Part shown: positions 12,640-23,322 of the stretch, piece by piece
How positions within the stretch are numbered: the first letter of the stretch is position 1
How the letters are laid out: each line of letters opens with the position of its first letter
Assembly (NCBI GenBank): GCA_015680685.1
Contig: MNCI01004082.1
Span: forward strand, 51,558 to 115,557
Length of the DNA stretch: 64,000 nucleotides
Reading direction: 5' to 3'
Origin: Gnetum montanum
Lineage: Eukaryota; Streptophyta; Gnetopsida; Gnetales; Gnetaceae
The notes under the pieces: model-generated
The model's input: only the letters and a program-made list of their open reading frames with translations
Database searches by the model: none
Told to the model about the DNA's origin: nothing
Position numbers and translations under genes: made by a program

Positions 12640-13170
12640 GACAAATAAACTTCTTGATAAAACCATTGGAGAGTAATCCATTTACTTGTTTGTGCATGTA
12701 CTATCTTTGATGAGGAATCATTTGGTAAGCTCTCTCATTATGACTGATTGCTTCAGGCATGAAATCAATGTAGTTCTGAATGGATTTCATTAGTGGAAGC
12801 TCTTTTAATTTATCTTTGAAGACATTAGCAAACTCTTGTGTTAAAGCTTGCACTACTACTAAAAGTTCATTATTTTTTAGCTCCTGTACACATGTTGGAA
12901 TAGTAGAAACAATGACAAAGCCACAACCAATTTCTTCATGAGTTTTGAGATATTCCTTCTTACTAAGAAAAATCAAAGAAGCATTAATAGGAACATTCTC
13001 TCTATATTGTTGCAATGTTATAGGAATCAATTGATCTATCCTATCTTTTCTACAAATTGACCATATATTCCTTCCACATTAGATATAGCCTTATTATCAT
13101 AATTCTAAGGTTTACCAAGTATGACATCAACATTATCAATGTGAGGATAGGGAGGAGTAGATGATGTTAT
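12640..13170 (-). pseudogene. Ty3 protease-end/RT-start fragment, copy A
   Basis: Read from 13,170 leftward, DVILGKP..YDNKA matches the ILGRPW.YD stretch that closes the Ty3 aspartic protease domain. A linker follows, and then a 109-codon open segment (13,030-12,701) containing EFANVFKDKLKELPLMKSIQ and IDFMPEAISHNERAYQMIPH. This is the classic EFxDVFxxELPxLPP...H.IDLxPGA..I...PYRMxPxE entry into Ty3 reverse transcriptase. About 25 further residues (VNGLLSNGFIKKF) are recognisable before the sequence changes to the L1-like LINE at about 12,660. It belongs to a different Ty3 element from the gag families here. The copy in B is at 46,500-47,010. Confidence 0.78.
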
Positions 13171-13580
13171 CTATGGAGATAGTAGTATGGTATCTTTAAA
13201 TGTTCTTAATTTGGCGTATGTTTTAGAGGAAGCAAATGTCTTATTAATCATCCTTTAGCCATTTTGTGGATGGTTAAGAAGCAAACCACTATTGACTTTT
13301 GTAGGCCAAATGCTCTCAACCACCTTATATATATATACACACACAGATATTAGTAGTAATGGATAAGAGGAATCTCAAGTTGATTCAAGTTTGAAACTGG
13401 TTAGCTTTAGGACTTTGTTTCAATGCAAGCGTATGACATGGTGATGCAAAAATGTAACACCGTAATGCAGCTAGATGAGGTGGTGATGCTAACATGTCAA
13501 CATCATCATGCAATATAAAAAGTCAATGATAGAATTGAAGCAGGTCATTTAATACATGCACACGCACACTCAAACCTACT

Positions 13581-14107
13581 TGTAGCATGCGTTACCCACT
13601 AACACGTTTTATGGATTAGTTAATGCATGAAAGTGGCCACCATGCCTACTAACACATTTTTATGGATTAGTTAATGCTTGAAAGTGGCCACCATACCCAC
13701 TAACGTGTTTTTATGAGTTGGTTAATGCATCAAGATGGTCTCCATATCCAGTAATGCATTTTTTACACATTGGCATTAAATCGCTTATGGTAACTAATTC
13801 TGTGGCCTATAAATTCATTCTTGATGAGAGAAGAAAGACACCACAAATCACAGTAGGATTGTAGTTCTGGTCCCTTTTACAAATGCTTGAAGATTACATA
13901 CACCATCATTGCAGAGCACTCGTGTGAAAGAAAAATCTAAATGCCAAATTTAAGCTGAGGCATCAATGGCTGGAGGTTAGTTCCATTTGCTCAAGAATTG
14001 TGCATTTCCAATTATTTATGCATGTGAATTTCTTATGTCATTTGCTTCCACATTCTATACTTTGATTACTTGTGCTATCTAGTTTTCTACTCAATTATTT
14101 TCTCGCA
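13581..14107 (+). repeat. Copia 5' LTR
   Basis: It is 527 bases, TGTAGC...CTCGCA, followed at 14,110 by a tRNA-iMet type primer-binding site. A TATA-like cctataaattc lies near 13,808. Its last ~35 bases (ctatctagttttctactc onward) match the 22,226-22,261 remnant, identifying that remnant as the 3' LTR end. Confidence 0.85.
13595..13770. repeat. 50-base tandem repeats in copia U3
   Basis: Three units start near 13,595, 13,645 and 13,695, plus a partial fourth from 13,746. Each reads approximately ccactaacacgtttttatgg and continues with ttagttaatgcatgaaagtg and gccaccat. They lie between the LTR start and the TATA-like sequence, where enhancer repeats usually sit. Confidence 0.85.
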
Positions 14108-14109
14108 TT

Positions 14110-14121
14110 TGGTATCGAAGC
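14110..14121 (+). other. Copia primer-binding site, tRNA-iMet type
   Basis: tggtatcgaagc lies two bases beyond the LTR end. It is close to TGGTATCAGAGC, the usual plant copia site complementary to initiator tRNA-Met. Confidence 0.75.
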
Positions 14122-15193
14122 ATTAGATCTCTGTCTTTATGTAGTTTTTGACAATGGTACAATCTAGAAATAGTGTTTTTTTTATATAATATTTTTGCAC
14201 TTTGTAGTTTGAAGATTACTCACTTCTAGTTTCTACCTGGTGAAAGAGATTTCACTTTCACATTTTGTTGCATTCTTGTGCACCGCAGAACTAGAAAATA
14301 GAAAGCATTACTATTGTGGCAATGAGGATATTTTCTCTTGTTGTTTTGGAGAGCTAGTCTGGTTGTGCTATTTGCAATTTTCTTCATGCAATAGTCTATT
14401 GTCTACATCATTGGCCTACAATAGCCCATCGTTATGTAAATGTTTTCAAAGGTTAAGCATGATTTGGTGTAACTTGAGTGATCTTAAGGCTAACAAATGT
14501 TTATTCCCTCTATGCATAGCTGGATTTTGTGAATTATGTATGTGCTTTTTCCATTCTGGCTTGCATATCTAGCATTCATCATTGTTATTATGATTTTTGG
14601 TGTTTTTTCATGTCAGCCAATGAATTAACCTCATTCTATAGGATTTTCTTTTGGTGCTTTGGCCTCCACCTAGGCACCTTGGCTTAGAATAATTGAATGA
14701 ATTATGTTTATACCATGTTGAGTTTGGTAATTTATCAATTTTATGGATATTTTTGTATATGTATGCATCATTTTCTGCATATGAATTATAACAAGTGATC
14801 TATATAATTTTGTATAATTAGAGAGTAGCCAAAGCATCTTTAATTATACAAAATTAGGTACTAAGAGCTCTTGGATCACATATAGTACACAACATTAAAA
14901 ATTATTATTAATCATATGTAATATGATAAATTTTATCCCATAGGATTTTTTATTGTATTTAATATGATTAATTAAGATGATATGTTAAATTATTTTTCTT
15001 AATTTACCCACAAGGATTAAGAAAAGGAATATAAGTTAATAGTTTCATCGTAAGGATATATGAATCTGCTTGAATTAAAATTTAGCCCATAGGCAATTTT
15101 ATGTCATTTGATTCATATTTTTCATAATCTACATTGGTAAACATGTCTTATGGTATTTTAGCCTCAAATTTAGTGACATAAGCATGTTTGATT
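14122..15193 (+). other. Copia untranslated leader, no gene seen
   Basis: This is AT-rich sequence between the primer-binding site and gag. The open stretch at 14,240-14,572 has no resemblance to a known protein and no support as a gene. Confidence 0.5.
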
Positions 15194-16020
15194 ATGCAGT
15201 TATACAACCTGTAAGCTACTCTGATTTTAAATATGACATTCTTGAATTAAAGGGTGATAATTTTAAGGTGTGAAAGGAGAAAATTCTTCTTCGTTTAGGC
15301 TAGATGGACATTGATTATGTTATCTGTAAGGATAAACCACCTACTGTTACAACAATCAATCGTCCAGATGATATTGGTAATTATGAAAAATGGGAGCAGT
15401 CTCATCACCTCTATGTCATGTTCATAAAAACTAAGATCTTAGCTAGTATGCATGGTTCACTGGAATAGTATGACAATGTGTGCACTTTGTTAAAGGCCAT
15501 TGATGAACAATTTGAGTCATCAAACAAGGTGTTGGCCAACACCTTGATAATGAAGTTCTCCTCCATGAAGCTCACTAAAATTCGTGGTGTGTGTGAGCAC
15601 ATCATGCAAATGAGGGATATAGCAGCTCAACTCAAAAAACTTGAGGTTGAGATGTCAAAATATTTCCTTGTACACTACATCTTAAACACACTCCCACCAA
15701 AGTACAGACCCTTTAAGATTTCTTATAACACACATAAGGACAAATGGTCAATCAATGAACTAATGACCATGTGTGTGCAAAAAGAGGGAAGACTTGCTAT
15801 GGAAGCAAAAGAGAGTGTGCATCTAGCTACACAAGGAAAGAATAAAGGACAAGTCAAAGGTAAGTGGAAGGTCAAATTTCCTACACAAGTTGATATTAAG
15901 AAGGAATCTAGATGTTTTTTCAACAAAAAAAAAAGGCACATAAAGAAGGATTGTTCTAAATATCAAAAATGGCTTGAAAAGAAAGGTACTCGACTCTTAG
16001 TTTTTTTTTTTTTTTTTTTG
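15194..16020 (+). pseudogene. Copia gag pseudogene
   Basis: Capsid protein of the copia element. It begins near the ATG at 15,194 with YDILELKGDNFKV, the usual W-containing substrate-like N-terminus with the tryptophan codon mutated to TGA. The gag-polypeptide domain is readable, especially 15,478-15,960: LLKAIDEQFESSNKVLANTL, LVHYILNTLPPKY, INELMTMCVQKEGRL. The nucleocapsid knuckle near 15,911 is CFFNKKKRHIKKDC, so the second cysteine of C-x2-C-x4-H-x4-C is Asn. A run of 19 T residues (16,001-16,019) shifts the frame into the protease. Several further stops lie upstream of 15,478. Confidence 0.85.
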
Positions 16021-17131
16021 AATCTAATATGGTTGATGTTGGCCATGACACATGGTGGATTGATTCTGGTTCTACAATCCATGTTACCAATTCCTTGCAG
16101 GGGGTGAAAAACCTAAGGAAGCCAGTGGGAAGTGAGTCATGCATCTATTTAGGCAATAAGATGTGCTCACATGTGGAGGCAGTTGGAACATGCAAATTAG
16201 TTTTAAGTGGTGGTTTTGTTTTAGAGTTGGAAAAGATATTTTATATTCCAAGTTTTTTAAGGAATTTAATTTCTATTTCAAGGCTTGTATCATTGGGATT
16301 TTTCTTTAATTTTTCAAACACTATATTCAATTTATATTATAGATCTGAACTTATTGGAAATGGTACAATGACAGATGATCTTTTCAAAATCAATTTGCAA
16401 AATGAAACTTTTTATACTTCTATGCATGTTCATGCTAGCATTAAGAGATGTGTTATAAATGATGAATCCTCTATGTTGTGGCATCATAGATTAGGACATA
16501 TCTCTATTGAAAAAATAAAGAGATTAGTAAATGATGGAGTACTTAGTACTCTAGATTTTACCAACTTTGACACTTGTGTGGACTACATAAAGGCAAAGCA
16601 AACCAATATGTCAAAGAAAGATGCTAAGAGGAGTTCAGACATATTAGAGATCATACATACAGATATTTGTAGTCCAAATATGAATGCATATGGTCAAAAT
16701 TATTTCATTGCCTTTATTGATGATTACTCATGATATATATATCTCTACCTACTTCATAACAAGAGTGAAGATTTAGATGCCTTTAAGGTGTTTAAGGCTA
16801 AAGTAGAGAAAGTAGAGAAACAATGTGGTAAGTAGATAAAGATAGTGAGATTTGATAGAGGTGGTGAATACTATGGTTGATATACTAATGATGGACAAGC
16901 ACCTGGTCCATTTGCTAAGCTTCTTCAAGAGCATGGGATTGTTGTCCAATACACTATGCCTGGTTCTCCAAACTAGAATGATCTGGTAGAAAGAAGAAAC
17001 CAAACATTATTGGACATGGTGCAGAGTATGCGTAGCGGCTCCAAGCTTCCTATGTCCTTGTGGACTAAAGCTCTCAAGACGGCAGTGTATATATTAAACT
17101 GAGTTCCAACCAAGGCTATCTTAAAAACACT
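16021..17131 (+). pseudogene. Copia protease-integrase pseudogene, truncated
   Basis: It continues gag in the next frame. The aspartic protease begins WWIDSGSTIHVTN (16,053 onward), with the catalytic DSG intact, followed by FYIPSFLRNLISISRL. Integrase begins with the zinc-binding WHHRLGHIS near 16,480, but the CxxC half reads CVDYIKAK with the second Cys lost. The catalytic core keeps IIHTDICSP (first Asp), RFDRGGEYYG (second Asp) and LVERRNQTLLDM (Glu). In-frame stops lie at about 16,731, 16,834, 16,879 and 16,974. The frame ends at PTKAILKT, where a minus-strand Ty3 LTR begins; the rest of integrase, RT and RNase H are gone. It cannot encode an active enzyme. Confidence 0.88.
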
Positions 17132-17916
17132 TATGAGTGGCAAGGTACCCCTACACTCAACCATACGAATACGAGCGTTTCATGCGTGATCCGGTCAAAC
17201 TCTAAGGACTAAGTGCTTACGCGCCTTAATGGAACACTCAAGGTTAATCAATCACTGTCTTCCCAAACTTACTTGTATTGTCACAGTTGTATGGTTAAGT
17301 AATCTTGAGGTATGTGATTTTTATAAATTTTATCTTTTTGATGTCTTATGCTAATAGGGGAAGGTGAAGAGAACTAAGTGACTAACTTACATTAACTATT
17401 CACTAACTAAGTTCTAATTGTTCCTAACACTAGTATCTATTCCCACCTGCTTCACACATCCTAAACCAGTGCAACACTGCTAGGATTACCAAACGCTAAT
17501 TGTTACTAGGTTACCATGTGCTACACACATGCTTGAAGCGGTTGTACTGAGTGTACTTAACTAGGAGAGTCAAAGGTTAAGAGAGAGATTAATTAACTAG
17601 GAAAGCATTTAAACATTCAACAATAATTAATAACTTAATCTGTATGCTACAAGGTTTATCAAAAAGTTCATCTTTATTGTCTTACACAAATGTATGCTTA
17701 GGTATAAATTGCTTGAATAAAGATCTGTTCACTCTATGACTCCTACTGTGGCCACACAGGAATTATTCTAACTCTGGAATGGTGCAAGATTTTAGCTTAG
17801 GGTCTAAGTCTAACTATCTTGAACAAGGGAAGCCACCTCTTATTTATAAGAGATGAGGCAGGACACGATATCGCGTGGTGGATGAGATATCACATACATG
17901 ATATCGCGGCTCATCA
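17132..17916 (-). repeat. Ty3 3' LTR (L5), minus strand, inside copia
   Basis: It has the family R-U5 half and ends in GATATCGCGG CTCATCA at 17,916. The sequence beyond it reads, on the minus strand, aactcgaggacaag...catgggggta. This corresponds to the purine tract before the 3' LTRs of E1 and E2, so this is a 3' LTR. The left end is slightly damaged (tatgagtgg for TGATGAGTGG). TATA-like ttatttataag is near 17,848, followed by four GATATC-type motifs. Confidence 0.8.
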
Positions 17917-19833
17917 TACCCCCATGATTGAATAAAAACTTGTCCTCGAGTTCCTTACAAAATATTGGAAAGGTATGGGATTATTGACTTGAATGACACT
18001 AATGGTGAATGGGGTGACACGTGAACGGATCTATCATTACAATACATGGCAATATTAGTGTTCATGACCACAAGAGTGAATACTATACATAGTTGACATC
18101 CAGCCTTATTTGGCAGCTGAGAGAGAAGAGAGAGAGAGAAAAGAAAAAGACGTGTTGCTGCCGATGCCAGGATTGCACCTTCCGTTGTTCATCTATAACC
18201 ACGCCATCAGTCCTATTTCTTGCACAACTATTCCAGCACCAGCCCATCCTAAGTGTTTCCTCCAGATCCAATCCATTGCTGTATGATTGCCATCTACACA
18301 CACAACACAGTCACATGAGCAAGGATAAGTAAATCGCAATACAATTGATACCTTGCCTCAGTGTAAGGTCCATTGGCTAAGTTGTGATATGGCTAATACA
18401 GATTCTAGAGATATAACACTAGTGACTATCCAAGGTGTAGAGGTTAGGAAAAAATTGAAAAAATTGGACCAGGACCCCCATGACTAAGAGCGATCCTCCG
18501 GTAGTGATAGAATGGAAAAATATAAGGAATAAGAAAGATGGAGAAAAAGAAACAATGACAATGCTGATAAAATGGATGTCAAAGGTGGAAATGAACAAAA
18601 TAAATGGTGATTGTAGCAATGTTTAAGGGAAAGAAGTTAACTAATGCACCAATTAGGAATGTCAGTGGGTCCTCCCCAAAGTAGACTCATGCCCTTAATG
18701 CCCTAACAATCCCACATTTAAAGAGTTCGTAGGCTCTGGAAATGTCATTTGGGAGCAAAAGTTAAAGTCTTAACCACAAGAATTTACCAAAAAGAAAATA
18801 ATGCATCAACCAAAATATAGACTATTAATACAACTGGCAATGAAGTGGAAAATGGAGAAAGAATGATGAGGAGAAGAGAATGGAATCGAGTCCCAAGAAC
18901 AAGGTGGTGTACAGCCCCTTGTGTATTTATGGTTAATGTGACTTAGTAGATCTTATTCCAAATCCAGCCTCAAACAATCCACATCCAGTGACTTCGCATT
19001 AATACACTTGGCCAATCCATCTACTTGAAGTAACGAGAATGCTTCTGCCAAAGAGTCACCACCATTCTGAGGAAACGAGAAAAGGAAGAGGTAGGAAGCG
19101 AGAGAGGGCCTTAGTTAGAGAAAACATGTTTGTTTAGTTCCATAACTAGTGTTTGTAGCCCAGATGATTATTTTGTCTACGAGGTGTGCTTTGAATCCTT
19201 ACTATTTTTTTCTTTTTTCTTTTTTCTTTTTTATGTTTATTTTTATTTTTATTTTTTATTTTTTTTGCATGAGAACCACACCATACAAAGACTTATTATT
19301 TTTATTAGCTCAACTTCCCAACAATGGAGCAATGTTGGAATGGTAAGGAAAACTTAAGAAGAAAACATCCAAGCACCCAATAGAATGGCCAGCACAAATG
19401 CATCAAATCCTCTTGAAGTCACCACCCTTTTCAATCCTTGAGTCCTTCCTCAGTTTGAGAAATGCCCAGTCACTAATTCGTTGATAGTTTTATGATTTAA
19501 AGAAAGGGACTGTACATTTCCAAACCAAGAGAGACCATAGAAATTTATGAATGCATGGATGATATGGACCCATTTCCTATTAGTATCAACATTATAAATT
19601 AAAGGTAAAAACCAAACATTAGCAATCAATATAATACAGTTCATACCACCACCAGGAGCACTTATTAGGTCACGAACCTAACAACACAAACAAAAACAAA
19701 AAACAAACAATCACACAAAGAAATGAAAAAGTATGAACAATGTTGCAAAACAAAAGCAAGAAAAGTTAAAGAAATTTGTAAAACAAAAATGTGTAAAAGA
19801 AAAACTTAAAAAGGAATTGAGGGCCTCAATTAA
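17917..19833 (-). other. Ty3 internal 3' region, no gene recognised
   Basis: It lies between the minus-strand gag-pro and its 3' LTR, where RT and integrase would be in an autonomous element. I see neither an RT (xADD) block nor an integrase motif on either strand. The area holds pyrimidine-rich tracts (19,200-19,265) and short unsupported open frames. The bases next to the LTR form the polypurine tract. Confidence 0.55.
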
Positions 19834-21487
19834 TCAGTAGAGGTGGCCATCTCCCCCATGACTGAGTTGGAAGGAGGAGATTTGAAATAATGAGCGGGGT
19901 CGTCCCTTCTCAAAGGTATTATGTGCATTGACTATTCTAGATTCATGATAAGGTTTGGTCTGTTGTACATTGACTAAAAACTTCTTATCAAAGCACTTGT
20001 TTGGATTTTTTAGGAATTTCCAACTTCCCCCAATTGATGTTTTCAAGTTAAGGTTTGAAAGTTGGCTATGGACTTGCTCGAGCTTATCTATGCTTTCAAT
20101 GTAAGCACTAGTTATTCCCTTAGTTAGTTCCATGCACGTTAGTGAGTTGTTCACTTGATTAGCTATCAGCCACTGGGTGCCTCTTTGTCATGTGGCTGCT
20201 GCATACAGGCACTTTTGTAGGTTAAGGTCTTGTGCACACCAATTGCATGCATGCAATGCTAAATTTTTCCCAACCCATGATCTCTGCACACAATTGCACT
20301 CTGTGTTACTGTATGCGATGTGTGAAACTTTCTTCTTCTCGATCTTTCCAAAAGTGTTCTCCTTAAATATTTCCAAGGAAAGATCGCGGATTCCTAGATG
20401 TGCATCTACAGGACTTAGCCATGTCCTTCCCATTATTATTGGGAAGTTCCCTTTATCGTTGTTTACTTGTATCACTAGGAAATTAGTTGGGTACGACCAC
20501 CCACATACAGTGGTGGCAACGTCCTCCATTAGTCCCAAGGGGATAATGATGGATTGGTCGGCTAGCTCTAGGTGAATATTACTCTTCCTTAATGGAGGCA
20601 AGTTCCAGGCTTTGTACATCTCTTGTGATATTAAGTTGACTCTGGAACCTGAGTCCAGAAGAGCTTTACATGGTTCATTCCCAGTGACTTGGAGATAGAT
20701 TAGAGGGCTTCCAAGATTAGAGAATTTCCTGGGAAGGTGGCCAACCTTAATCTAGTCAGTAACAGCATGTGTTAACATAACCATATGTGTTGAGCTCGGT
20801 GTTTGGTTTGAATGGAGCTCTAAAGCCGTATTTGATGGAGGGGCGTTCAGAGGTTCAACCGCTTGTGGTTGTGATGGCTTGGTTGGATTGTTGGTTCTGA
20901 AGAAAGGTCTTTTCTTCATAAGGTTGTCAAAACCAACTACAGGTTGAGGATTCACAACCCTCGTGACATTATGTTGCTGCAGTTGATTAGGGAGTTCCCC
21001 TTACATTGCTGGAGCAAGTGGTAATGGAGCTATCGGTGTGAGAGTTGCGGATGGATTCGAAGGATGGTATGTTTGTGGGGTATCTCCCCTAGGAGAAGAA
21101 GTCCTATAATACTTCTGAGCTTGGTAGTGATATTGTGGTGTAACGTGACCAATAGAGTCACGTGGAGAGATTGCATGCTGCACGTAATAGCCATATGGAT
21201 CTAGTTGTCGGTAGGGGTATTGTTGCCTTGGTGGTGGCATCCCCCACGATTGTGGGTATTGCCACTGTTGATGTTGCTCAACGGGTTGTGGTGGAGTTCT
21301 ACTTGGATAATATGTTGAAGGTTGGTGGAACTGCCTTGGGTTACCTTGGGGATAAGGTAACCATCGAGGTGCTTGCTGTTTATTAAATCGTGGGTTGAGT
21401 GCATACACCTTAGACTCTTGTAGATGTGAGATTATTGGGCAACATCCCTTAAAATGGTCGTATTGGCATATCTCACATCAACTGTAT
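19834..21487 (-). pseudogene. Ty3 gag-protease pseudogene
   Basis: One reading frame runs from about 21,487 to 19,834 with stops only near 20,998, 20,749 and 20,185. It starts inside gag at the knuckle CEICQYDHFKGCC (C-x2-C-x3-H-x4-C). A Pro/Gln/Tyr-rich tail follows (21,408-21,001), then a retroviral-type aspartic protease: KALLDSGSRVNLI with DSG at 20,647-20,655, the flap/loop GLMEDVATTV, and the C-terminal NFPIIMGRTWLSP. The DSG and IMGR motifs are both intact. After about 20,300 the frame continues with residues I do not recognise and stops before any RT. Upstream gag (capsid) is cut off at 21,487 by a Tat-like LTR fragment. The family matches the gag at 4,440-6,893. Confidence 0.85.
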
Positions 21488-22225
21488 GGTAGTTGGCATT
21501 TTCATTTGGCACTTGGCATTTTGGCATCTTGGCATTTAGCTCCGTGGGCAAATGAGACCCAAAGCAAAGAGGCATAGCTACACTGCATGGTACACTGCAG
21601 CCCCATTGTAGCCCTACAGAACATTACAAGGTACACCGAAGCAACCAACCCAGCAAGCACGATTCATCACGGTGAGCACCAGACTTCATAGCCTAACACC
21701 ACCAAGATTGTGACGATGCTCCCACTGTTCCTGTTGTACACTATGTATCTTCTAAAACTCTTTTGGAGTTAACTATGCTAGGGCGGTATTCTATTTCTCT
21801 CTCCTATTTCTAGCATTTTTTTGCATTTTTCTTGTGTCCTTTCGTATTTTTTCACATGTCATCATGTTGTACTACACTTAGACGGTAGTCTCCGCAGGTT
21901 GACATCCTCATTTCGATCAAAACCCTTGGCTACACTCGCCCCCATTCCATGACTACGCTCTACACTTAGCACTGCGAAGCATCGCTTTGACACTTAGTAC
22001 CATCTCACGTCACTTGCATTCGCATTTCGACTAACTACGTCACCCCTGATTGCACCCACCGCCCCAGTTGCAACCGGCAAAGTCCCTATTCAATCGACAA
22101 GATCATTTAGTGCGCTCCGCATCCATTTTCAACAAGGCCCTCACGCAAAGGTGGGGTTAAAGTTGTGTGTCTGTTGACCCCTTGGTGATTCCAGCCACCC
22201 ACATTTTCCATCGTTACAAATTTTT
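21488..22225 (+). repeat. Tat/Ogre-like LTR fragment
   Basis: It aligns by eye along its length to 60,625-61,366 in the Tat-like element at the end of the window. Shared stretches include ggtagttggca, gggcaaa/gag acccag, and cccttggctac/atgctc. It lacks the U3 and TATA part. Its left joint falls inside Ty3 gag and its right joint in the copia LTR end, so it is a rearranged piece, not a clean insertion. Confidence 0.75.
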
Positions 22226-22261
22226 ACGCTATCCAGTTTTTTGCACAATTATTTTCTCACA
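22226..22261 (+). repeat. Remnant of copia 3' LTR
   Basis: The last ~36 bases before the target-site duplication match the end of the copia 5' LTR (ctatccagttttttgcac against ctatctagttttctactc, then aattattttctc(a/g)ca). Confidence 0.8.
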
Positions 22262-23120
22262 CTACTTTGATGCTCGAGGTTGGGCATTAGAGCACGTTAG
22301 GATGATGATGTGCAAGAGGAGCATGCAAGGGGAAGTAGGTGGCAACAACAAAAGTGAAGCCCATACAGGAAAACGTAGAAAGCATGCCATGGAGGCAAGG
22401 GAGTGTGAGCCACTGCCGGAGTGTTTTGCACCTTATCTTTTTTGTTTTGTTTTAATTTTTGGGATTTCGCTAACAATGTGGAAGAGGATTTCAGGTGCAA
22501 AAGGACAGTGACAACCTAAGCAGGGACGATAGTATCAGCTGGAACACACAACGTAGAACAATTCCTGCATACGAGGAGATGAGGGTGCTTTGGCAACTGT
22601 ATTTGTGAGATGAGATGGAAATAGCGCTACAGACTATAGTGCATGGTTGAGGAGGAGTAAGGTGGGGTGGTGGCTCAGTGCCTTGAGAGGCATGACAGGA
22701 TGAGGGTTTGGGTGGAGGAAAGGAGCCACGGATTGCTACAATGGTCGATGCTCATAAGTGATGGATGCAGAGGCCAGGGTTTGCGTTAATGTTGCATGAC
22801 GTTCTCAGCGTCGGGAAGCGTGGGTGGCTGCGGGAGAGCGCCAGAGCATTGAGGGTTTTGCAGATGTATGCATGCAGGAATAGATCAGCGCGATGGAGTA
22901 AGGAAAATGCATTACAACGAGATCCATGGCGTGTGGAAGGGCAATGTGGCCCACGTGTTAGCCAGCATAGCAGCAGCGCTTGAGCGACCTGTGTAAGTCG
23001 AGGCAGGTTCACGCGGAAGTATGGCACAATATGATGGTCACTCAAGACACTGGGGAAGAGTATAGGGAAGAGCATAAAAGTTTCTTACTATGTATTTAAT
23101 GAAATGTTGTCTGCACATGT

Positions 23121-23322
23121 TTATTTGGTGGCGGCTATCATCTATCGTGTTTAAGTATTCAACCCGTTGATAAGCAGGGATGGGACTCAAGAACATATAT
23201 AAATAATATAAAAAATGATTTTTTTGGTGGCGGCTATCATCTATCGCGTTTAAGTATTCAACCCGTTGATAAGCAGGGATGGGACTCAAGAACACATATA
23301 TAAATAATATAAAAAATGATTT
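23121..23322. repeat. 101-base tandem duplication specific to copy A
   Basis: Units 23,121-23,220 and 23,221-23,322 share ggtggcggctatcatctatc and aacccgttgataagcaggga. Copy B lacks the whole stretch: 48,269 joins atgaaatgctgt directly to taggattgcaag. Confidence 0.85.

Larger units (their letters stand above)
7890..12665 (-). pseudogene. L1-like LINE ORF2 pseudogene, copy A, split by two solo LTRs
   Basis: This is the remnant of a non-LTR retrotransposon reverse transcriptase, read from 12,665 leftward. The N-terminal RT part has KVDGYVIFNPLIINRFFKRY and then AIFSLVNDKA..FDQILIEFF (near 12,360-12,290), the L1 DKAPGPDG block. The catalytic block reads FVDD at 11,433-11,444, where FADD is usual. 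KIEKILEVS...YCLSIYHPS and a KWMVKCLISMES stretch correspond to the late RT and the PKxxGGLGI region. Near 8,250-8,150 a CNIEDSFIHYVFTC segment resembles the zf-RVT domain close to the C-terminus. Solo LTRs at 8,517-9,380 and 9,548-10,574 interrupt it, and an internal 177-base duplication repeats the DKA block. There are stops throughout. The copy in B is 41,755-46,540. Confidence 0.8.
13581..22261 (+). mobile_element. Ty1/copia element with rearranged interior (composite), TSD CTACT
   Basis: The outer ends are TGTAGC at 13,581 and TCTCACA at 22,261, flanked by CTACT at 13,576-13,580 and 22,262-22,266. Copy B has the uninterrupted site at 47,425-47,429. The left part is an ordinary copia element: LTR, primer-binding site, gag, protease and integrase. 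From 17,132 the interior becomes minus-strand Ty3 material (LTR plus gag-pro), then a Tat-like LTR fragment. Only the last ~36 bases of the copia 3' LTR remain before the target duplication. Copia reverse transcriptase and RNase H are missing. Confidence 0.85.

Noticed and set aside
19130-19357. Hydrophobic Phe-rich frame that could look like a membrane protein
   Set aside because: It is the translation of a T-rich tract. There is no start context or homology.
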